A stretch of 64,000 nucleotides of DNA from Anisodus tanguticus. Its lineage: Eukaryota; Streptophyta; Magnoliopsida; Solanales; Solanaceae. Every line of letters begins with the position of its first letter. Positions within the stretch are counted from its first letter, which is position 1. The translations under genes and the position numbers were made by a program. Below are positions 57,011-64,000 of the stretch, one piece after another. Where the stretch lies: assembly GCA_034509755.1 (NCBI GenBank), contig CM067555.1, positions 23,448,142 through 23,512,141 of the forward strand. The letters run 5' to 3'. The notes beneath the pieces are model-generated. The model did no database searches. It was given only the letters and a program-made list of their open reading frames with translations, and was not told the origin of the DNA.

Positions 57011-57840
57011 CTGTAAGCCATATCTAGTAGAGTCTTTTTATGGGTGTGTTGTGCACCACACTTATAAACATGAGGCTACATGATATTTAAGATGCTTACA
57101 TTTCTTTATGATCTAGATCGTGCAATATAAATGAGTTGTAAGTATTCATCCATAACCTTCATATTGTTTGTATTCTCAGTGAAGCCTACTACTACTAGAT
57201 TCCAGGCAGCTGCTCAGATATTAAAAGAGGAGGCGGGGGAGGGCACCAGTCAGGTGCGACCTGCCAATATAGAGCAGCACGAGCCTCATAACGCGACTGA
57301 TTCTCAGGCTTCTAGGGAAGTACCACCACCTCCAGAAGGGTAGAGGGGAGATAATGTACCTCAAGTTCCTCCTCCAGTTTCCCCTGATCAGGATCTAGAT
57401 ATGTAGAGTGGGTCCAATTTTTGACTTGTGGCCTCTCAGGCCCAGCGGCAGACTCTCTGCAAGCCGTATCTAGTAGAGTCTTTTATGTGTGTGTTGTGCA
57501 CCACACTTATAAATATGAGGCTAGGAGGCTTCTCAGAGATTTGGGGAGGAGGCAGGAGAGGGTACTAGTCGTGTGCAACCCGCCATTATAGAACAATACG
57601 AGCTTCATAATCAGGCTGATTCTCAGTCTTATAGGGCAACACCACCACCACCATAAAGGAATCTTCCATATTTTGGACCGGAACAATATTTTAGCAATAA
57701 AATATGGAATAATTTCAATCTTAGATTAAAAGACAAGGGGGGAAGATGTACCTCTAGTTCCTCCTCCGATTTCCCCTGATTAGGATCTAGATATACAAAG
57801 CATAGTGCAATTATTGACTTAACTTGTGTCCTCTCACGCC
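57011..57840 (+). repeat. Tandem duplication of leader and gag N-terminus in gypsy B
   Basis: Unit 1 (57011-57456) and unit 2 (57457-57840) share CTGYAAGCC.TATCTAGTAGAGTC, TTGTGCACCACACTTATAAA.ATGAGGCTA, the GGCACCAGTCAGGTGCGACC-like gag start and TTTCCCCTGAT.AGGATCTAGATAT. Unit 2 lacks about 120 bp of unit 1 and has gained an 80-bp insert with an inverted repeat (57664-57709). Confidence 0.82.
57664..57709. repeat. 11-bp inverted repeat insert
   Basis: TTCCATATTTT and AAAATATGGAA form a perfect stem with a 24-nt loop. It is absent from unit 1 of the duplication, so it is an insertion. Confidence 0.85.
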
Positions 57841-58760
57841 TAACTACATGACTCCTGGTATTGATGATAGGGTTGTGAGTGCGAGAGTTTGGGACTTTGT
57901 TAACTTGGACCCTCCAGTATTTACAGGGACAAATCCTAATGCAGACCCATAGAATTTTCTAGATCAGATGCAACATGCCTTACGAGTTATGCACGATACA
58001 GATACTAAGTTGGTAGAGTTGGCTTCCTATAGATTGGGTGATGTTTCCGTGACCTGGTATGAGACTTAGAAGTAGACTTGGGGACCCAATTCACCACCAG
58101 CGAGATGAAAGGAGCTCTTTGAGGTATTTTTACAGTAGTATTTGCTGGTCGAGCTTTGACGATCTAGGAGAGACAAGTTCTTACACTTGGAGTAAATTAA
58201 TATGAGCATCCGAGAGTATAGATTGCAGTTCAACTCTTTGGCTAGGTACGCTCTTATGATTGTTGTTGATATGAGTGATTGGGTACATCAGTTTGTTAAT
58301 AGTTTGGGGCCGCACTTGGTGAATGAGTGCACTACTGCTATTCTGAACCTGAATATGGATATCTCCTGTATTAAGGCCTATGCACAAAATGTAGAGGATC
58401 GTAATAGATAGTAGCAAGCCTATCGAGAGCATGATAGGGGCCAGCCTAAGAGGGCTCAATCTACAAGTGATATGGGATAATTTTGAGTTGGATTTAGGCC
58501 TCGGTTTCTTAGGTGCCCATCTTATCCGATAACTAGTGCACCACCCTCAGCTTCAAGGCAACGTCATGATCCGACCATTTATTTTGGTCAGGGTCAGAGT
58601 TTAAGGGTATCATGCTCCTAGTATAGAGGAGAGTCCAGTCAGGCGAGACCACCAATGCTGTATTGTGGTTGATGTGGTAGGACTCATTTCGAGCAATGCC
58701 GCCAGAGTTCAGATGTGTGTTATTCATCTGGGCATCCTAGTCGTATCATGTAGTTTTATC
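57841..58760 (+). pseudogene. gypsy B gag
   Basis: After the duplicated N-terminus, the core reads VWDFVNLDPPVFTGTNPNADP, FLDQMQHALRVMHDTDTKLVE, ASYRLGDVSVTWYET, then MSIREYRLQFNSLARYALMIV (from 58202) and AILNLNMDISCIKAYAQNVED. This is a full gag core interrupted by several stops at Trp/Gln/Glu positions. The knuckle region near 58650-58720 keeps C..CGRTHFEQC with one Cys codon followed by a stop. The NFLDQM box has a stop replacing Gln just before it. Confidence 0.87.
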
Positions 58761-58940
58761 TGATGAGAGGCGGGGGTGGTATGACATAGCCGACAGGGTC
58801 TGTAGTAGTTTTTTATTCATCAGTACGTCCTTCTGGGCAAGGTACACAAACATCGGCTGGTAAAGGCAGGGGAAAAGGAGCAACATCTTATTCGAGCGGT
58901 CCTCAGACCCACATTTATGCTTTGTCAGGCTGGTAGGACC

Positions 58941-60348
58941 TTCAGTCATCTCCTGATATGGTTACAACTATGTTATCTGTCTTTTCTCTTGACGTATATG
59001 CTTTGATAGATCTGGGTTCCACCTTGTCATTACACTCTTTGTTGCTGGTAAGTGTGGAAAGGATCCTGAATTGTTACCTAAGTCATTTGAAGTGTCACGC
59101 CCGTGGGTGAGCCCATAGTTGTTAGGCAGATGTATAGAAATTGTGATGGAAAGATCTATGATCGACATACTGTAGCCAACTTGAATGAGCTAGAAATGGT
59201 GGAATTTGACGTTATTATGGGCATGGATTGGCTGGCTTCTTGCTATGCTAATGTGGATTGTTAGAAGAAAGTCATTCATTTTAATTTTCCATGCGATCCC
59301 GCTATTGAATGGAAGGGAAATGTTGCAGAATCTAAGGGGTGGTTTATTTCCTACATGAGGGTTTGTGAAGATGATCTAAAAAAGGTATATCTATCACCTT
59401 GTACGAGTACTAGATGCAGAGGCAAAGCCTCCAGCCTTTCAATCAATTCCTGTCATTAGTGAATTTCTTGGGGTATTCCTTGATGAACTTCTTGGTATTC
59501 CCCCTGAAAGGGAGATTGATTTTGCTATCGACGTGCTTCTAGATACCTATCCTATATATATTCCTCCGTATCGAATAGCTCCTGCCGAGATAAAAGAATT
59601 GAAATCTCAACTGAAAGACTTATTGGAAAAGGGTGTTATTAGGCCCAGTACTTCTCCACGGGGCACACTAGTGTTGTTCGTTCGTAAGAAGGATGGTTTG
59701 TTGAGAATGAGTATCAATTACCGTCAACTGCACAAGGTGACTAATTAGAATAAATACCTGCTTCCCAGGATTGATGATCTATTTGACCAATTCCAAGGTG
59801 CCAAATACTTCTCAAAGATTGATCTCAGGTTTGGATATCATCAGCTACGGGTTAAGGAGAAATATAACTCGAAGACAGCTTTCTGGACCAGATATGGTTA
59901 CTATGAATTTCTAGTTATGCCCTTCGATTTGACTAACACACCAACAAATTTTATGGATCTGATGAATCATTTTTTCAAGCCATTTTTTGACATCTTTTTG
60001 ATAGTATTTATTGATGATATCTTGGTATATTGTCGCTCAGAAGCAGAGCACACATATCATTTAAGAGTGGTGTTATAGACGCTCTAGGATCGTAAGTTGT
60101 ATGCTAAGTTCTCTAAATATGAGTTCTGACTGAACACAGTGGCTTTTCTGTGACATATAATGTTAGATGAAGGCATTATGGTCGATAGTCGGAAGATTGA
60201 GGCGGTAAAGAATTGGCCGAGTCCCACAACTCCTATGGAGGTGCATAGTTTCTTGGGCCTGGTAGGTTACTATAGGAGATTGGTAGAGAATTATTTTTCC
60301 ATTGCCACATCACTGACAAAGTTGACTCATAAGGCAACTAAGTTTTAG
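58941..60348 (+). pseudogene. gypsy B protease and reverse transcriptase
   Basis: Protease near 58985-59235: FSLDVYALIDLGSTLS, where the usual D-P/S-G is D-L-G, and further on YYGHGLA in place of VIMGMDWL after a frameshift. RT from 59533: IYIPPYRIAPAEIKELKSQL, LLEKGVIRPSTSP, VLFVRKKDGLLRMSINYRQL, LPRIDDLFDQFQGAKYFSKI, LRFGYHQLRVKE, then IVFIDDILVYCRSEAEH with the catalytic F-I-D-D intact, and SFLGLVGYYRRLVENY. Stops include ones at about 59747, 60076 and 60128. Nearly the whole RT is legible. Confidence 0.9.
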
Positions 60349-60930
60349 TGGTTAAATGTTTGTGAGAAGTGTTTCCAGGAGTTTAAGGGCAGGTTAACAT
60401 CTGCACCTATTCTAGCACTTACTGAGGGATCCGAGGGTTATGTTGTGTACTGTGATGCTTCAAGAGTGGGTCTGGGTTGTGTTCTGATGCAACATGGCAA
60501 GGTTATTGCGTATGCTTCAAGGCAACTAAGGAAACAGGAGCAAAATTACTCGACCCATGATCTTGAATTAGCGACTGTTATATCTGCTTTAACGATATGG
60601 ATTCACTATCTATACGGGGTTCAAGTTGATATATTTATAGATCATAAGAGCTTGCAGTACATATTCAGGCAAAAAGAGTTGAATCTGAGGTAGCAAATAT
60701 GGCTTGAGTTATTGAAAGACTACGATGTCGGTATTTTGTACCATTTTGGCAAAGCAAATGTTGTAGTTGATGTGTTAAGTCAGAAGTCTATGGTTATCCT
60801 GAAGCATGTGGGAGTTGATAAGTTGGAAATAGCAAAATATTTGTACCGGTTGGCCAGTCTGAGTGTGCGATTTTCCATAGTTCAGAATGCCGCTGAATCC
60901 TCCTTAGTGGAAGAAGTGAAAGAACGATAA
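60349..60930 (+). pseudogene. gypsy B RNase H
   Basis: 60445-60693 carries the first catalytic Asp in YCDASRVGLGCVLMQ, VIAYASRQLRKQEQNYSTHD with Glu in DLELATVI, and IDHKSLQYIF with its Asp. After a stop at about 60692 the tail WLELLKDYDVGILYHFGKAN continues, with VVVDVLS where ADALS is usual, so the last Asp context is altered. The domain trims RNA from the RNA-DNA hybrid. Confidence 0.87.
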
Positions 60931-61744
60931 TTTGATGATCCAGCCATGGTAATAATTAAAGAAGGAATCCCCTTTCAAAAGAAGCGGTTGATCGAACCAT
61001 CAGAAGTTGTATTTCGTACGTATAAGCGCCTATTGTGTGTCCCCGACGTTGTGGGACTTTCAGGGAAGACTATGGCAACAATTCAGCAGTCCAGGTACTC
61101 CATTTATCCTGGTTCCACTAAGATGTACCATGACCTTTGACAGCTATACTGGTGGAACGATATAAATAAAAATATCACAGAATTTGTTGCTCAGTGTCTG
61201 AGTTGTCAATAAGTTAAGGTTGAGCATCAGAAACTTAGAGGATTGCTGCAGAATATAGAGATTCTGATATGGAAATGGGAAGCGATCAACATGTATTTCA
61301 TTATGGGACTACCTAATTCTCATTGGAAGTTCGATTCTATATGGGTTATTTTAGATAGACTTACGAAGTTAGCTCATTTTCTACCCATCAGGACTACTTA
61401 TTTAGCTGAAGATTATGCTAAATTGTATATCAAAGAGATAGTCTACCTTTATGGAGTTTTGGTGTCTATTATATCTGACTGAGGTGCTCAGTTTACAGCT
61501 AACTTTTGGAGGTCCTTTCCTAAAGGTTTGGGTACTTAGATTAGTCTTAGCACATCCTTTCATCCATAGACCAATGGGCAAGCTGAGTGCACTATTTAAA
61601 TGCTCAAGGATATATTGCGAGCATGTGTGTTGGACTTCAATTGAAGTTGGGAAGATCATCTACCGCTTATTCAGTTCACTTATAATAACAACTACCATTC
61701 TAGTATTCAGATGGCGCCATATGAATCCCTATATGGACGGAAAT
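60931..61744 (+). pseudogene. gypsy B integrase, 3'-truncated by insertion
   Basis: The zinc-binding region near 61070-61215 has SIYPGSTKMYHDL, LYWWNDINKNITEFVAQCLSC. The core follows from 61294: IMGLPNSHWKFDSIWVILDR, LTKLAHFLPIRTTYLAEDYA, VSIISD-stop-GAQFTANFW with the second Asp kept next to a stop, and TNGQAECTI with the Glu kept. It ends at HSSIQMAPYESLYGRK (frame-corrected), where LTR C begins. The C-terminal part, including any chromodomain, is missing from the window. Confidence 0.86.
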
Positions 61745-64000
61745 TGTCACACCCCAAACTAGGGGTGTGTGTGTGTGGCCAGCATCCGGTACCCTGCTGG
61801 CCTGAGCGTATCACTCTGATGACCAGTCTTTGTACAAGTAGAACTTTCGACCGACAAGGCCGTACTAGAATAAATTACAACAACAACATTGGATAAGAGG
61901 GATTTACCCGACATATATACACAATAGGACCAACAAGGTCACAACATGGTTTAACAAAAGATAACTTAGATGGCAAGGCTACACATTAACACTATACATA
62001 CCAAAACAAGTCTATGAGCCTCTATGAGTAGCTGAACTGACATATGGCTGGGATAGGACCCCGACCTACCCATATTGTACATAATGCCACAAAACATACT
62101 CACTAGCTGACCAGGAAGCTCCAAGAAAGATAAAGCTTACTTACTGATGGCTAATCTCGTAGCTCCTACAGTGGTGGTCTGACTGAGTTCCTATCAAAAC
62201 CTGCGGCATGAACACATAGCGCCCCCAGAAAAAGGGACATCAATACAAAATAATGTATCGAGTATGTAAAGCATGAATAGTAGTATAAAACTGTAAGATT
62301 CAAAGAAATAATAATAGCAATATGAGGAAATAAACTGTAATGGAAAGCATAAGCAACCTGGGTGCCATAAGAGGTTAATAACGAAACTCTAAAACATAAG
62401 TACAACCTGTCTAGATAGGATTTTACTGTATAAGCTACCCTCATCTTATAATGCGAGGTATATAACACGCCATTACGCTTAGGTGTATATATGGATATGC
62501 AATGCAATGTGCACAATGATTTATGCATGTGTTACGAAACACACAACCCGATCTATTATATCTATATATAGCAGAACGTGCAACTCGATCTAATATATGT
62601 ATATGTTTTAGAACGTGCAACCCGATCAAATATATGTATATGTTGTGGAATGTGCAACCCGATCCAATATATGTATGTGTTGCGGAACGTGCAACCTGAT
62701 CCAATATATGTATATGTTGTATGCATGATATCAAATACCAATGAGAACTATTTCAATACTAATGGGAATCGGGGGTGTGGACAACCGATTGTGATAATCA
62801 TGGCTCTTTGGACTCTTTTGATACTCGTAAACTCTTTGGCTTCATCTTAACACGACTCCTGGTCGACTCGACGATTGACTCTTTAGAATATTTCTTTTCA
62901 AAGATTTATGATAAGATTAGTAACCAATAATAAAGGTCATAAGAATATGAATAAAAAATGAACATTTCTCCATAAGAAACTGTCATCGGCAATAGAGTGA
63001 AGCTCTCAACGTTTCTTTTTGAAAACGATAACTCTTTGGATTTCATACTTTTGAAAGAAAGGGGTAGCCTTACATACCTTATACACGAAGTTATGAGTCG
63101 ATTTATGAGCCCTTGTATCCCTTACGGATGCTTATCTACAACAAACAAGGGGTCAATATTATAATCGAATCCATATTCAATAGAGAAACTTCATTTAGGC
63201 ATCCTATCGATAACCTTAAACACAAATGATTCTTAGGCTTGTTAACAAAAGGTAATGTAATTTGATCCCACGATTATCCGAAATATACTTCCTTAGGTTT
63301 ACAATGCCAACAATTAATTAACCAATCAAAATCATCTCATAATTAAAGCAAAACATCCCACAACTCAATCTATAATGGTTTAATAGGTTTACGGGTTTCG
63401 ACTATGAAAGTCCTTTCACAACTTACTCTAAACCATCAATTAATCTCAAACATAGATAGAGGAGGGTGAATCTTACCTTGACGCATCAAAGCCCTCTCAA
63501 AACAGCCACTTGCTCCAAATTCTAGGGTTTTCAATCCCAATTCAATACAGAGAAGGTAGTTTCTATGATTACCACAGGATTAATAGCGTTAATCTTACAC
63601 AATTTTCTTTGGGATTGATCTTGGGATGATGTAATATATTAGAGAGGGTTTAGGGAGTGTCTAAACTCTAATTTTAGGAGAAAAATGAATCCTAATTTGT
63701 TATACCTGAATTTATACCCGTTAGATTTTTCCACCACCGCAACTTGACGGTGGGTTTGACAGTCTGTTAAATATTTGACGGTGCATCAATCTGGACTGTC
63801 AGGCTACCTCCTGAGATCATAAAATCTCAGTCACTTTGATAGTTCACCATGGCATTTTGACGGTCCGTCAACCTTGCCGTTAAACATGCCCAGTTTCTGA
63901 TTTCATTGAAATGTATTTCTTTCGATCCGTTTAGCTTTCATATGCTCCGGAACTTCCATAAATAAGTCATAAACCATCATTATCCTTTTGTAAGGTCGTA
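61745..64000 (-). mobile_element. LTR C, gypsy LTR in reverse orientation, runs off the window
   Basis: It starts TGTCACACCCCAAACTAGGGG inside the gypsy B integrase. On the minus strand this is the ...CCCCTAGTTTGGGGTGTGACA end of an LTR. The minus strand has TTTTGATAGGAACTC... then the AAACCTGCGGCATGAACACATAGCGCCCCC landmark (about 62194-62226) and TCAATAC/GTATCGA hairpin remnant (62240-62261), in the reverse of the order in the + LTRs. No interior was reached. It could be a solo LTR or one end of a full element. Confidence 0.78.
62531..62722. repeat. 37-bp minisatellite in LTR C
   Basis: Five units with CAACCCGATC (and variants) at 62544, 62581, 62618, 62655 and 62692, exactly 37 bp apart, each followed by TAATATATGTATATGT-like sequence. 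The minus-strand open frame across it encodes a repetitive His-Ile-rich peptide that is only a by-product. Confidence 0.93.

Larger units (their letters stand above)
54810..61744 (+). mobile_element. Ty3/gypsy retrotransposon B, interrupted in integrase
   Basis: 5' LTR (54810-56976), primer site, duplicated leader, gag, protease, RT, RNase H and most of integrase in order. It is inserted in LTR A and is itself cut at 61744, after the integrase motif MAPYESLYGRK, by LTR C in the opposite orientation. A 3' LTR is not in the window. Stops are frequent but the protein motifs are the best preserved of the gypsy set. Confidence 0.9.

Noticed and set aside
62531..62722. CRISPR-like regular spacing of repeats
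   Set aside because: Units are contiguous diverged tandem copies without unique spacers, and the sequence is plant nuclear DNA.
62441..62734. Repetitive His-Ile open frame resembling a repeat protein
   Set aside because: It comes from the 37-bp minisatellite inside a non-coding LTR.

Overview
This is a stretch of a eukaryotic nuclear genome, almost certainly a plant and most likely a member of the Solanaceae. The assignment rests on one spliced plant-type adenine phosphoribosyltransferase gene, tRNA-Met-primed Ty1/copia and Ty3/gypsy elements, an RTE LINE ending in the sequence that is very common in nightshade genomes, an Au-like SINE and Stowaway-type MITEs. I identified the families by eye, so the taxon is an inference. 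Nothing bacterial, viral or CRISPR-like was seen.

Only one intact host gene is visible. It is APT, on the + strand at 20383-23310, with six coding exons that join without a frame break into a 190-residue protein. It has a TATA box at 20306, a 58-bp GA tract about 150 bp further upstream, a SINE in its fifth intron and probably an intron in its 3' UTR.

The rest is mobile DNA in layers. 0.1-3.3 kb: a 5'-truncated RTE LINE (-). 3.6-4.5 kb: three Stowaway-like MITEs in a row. 5.05-7.47 kb: a gutted copia element (-) with both LTRs, a Met primer site and a 5-bp target duplication. 7.7-8.2 kb: a LINE RNase H remnant (+). 8.2-8.8 kb: a TRIM element. 8.86-15.58 kb: a copia element (-) with two LTRs of about 0.95 kb and a decayed gag-pol. 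16.0-19.2 kb: a decayed copia 3' half (+) bracketed by two nearly identical 285-bp direct repeats. 19.4-20.0 kb: a MITE. 20.0-24.1 kb: APT. 24.6-25.0 kb: a MITE. 26.1-34.2 kb: an L1-type LINE (-) that appears to sit inside an older gypsy-type LTR.

34.2-46.4 kb holds a large gypsy-derived element with LTRs of about 2.5 kb. It has an intact-looking primer site and polypurine tract and a tandemly duplicated remnant of gag, but no recognisable pol, and a 2-kb solo LTR is inserted in its interior. 47.2-64.0 kb is a nested stack. A gypsy element is broken in its integrase by a second LTR. That LTR is broken by a third element with a near-complete gag-pol, which is broken in its integrase by an LTR in the opposite orientation that runs off the window.

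Every retroelement reading frame carries stops or frameshifts, so none looks autonomous. The most notable observations are the pol-less gypsy derivative, independent gag-leader duplications in two gypsy elements, a short hairpin shared by LTRs of different gypsy families, the 285-bp repeat pair, and the four-level nesting.
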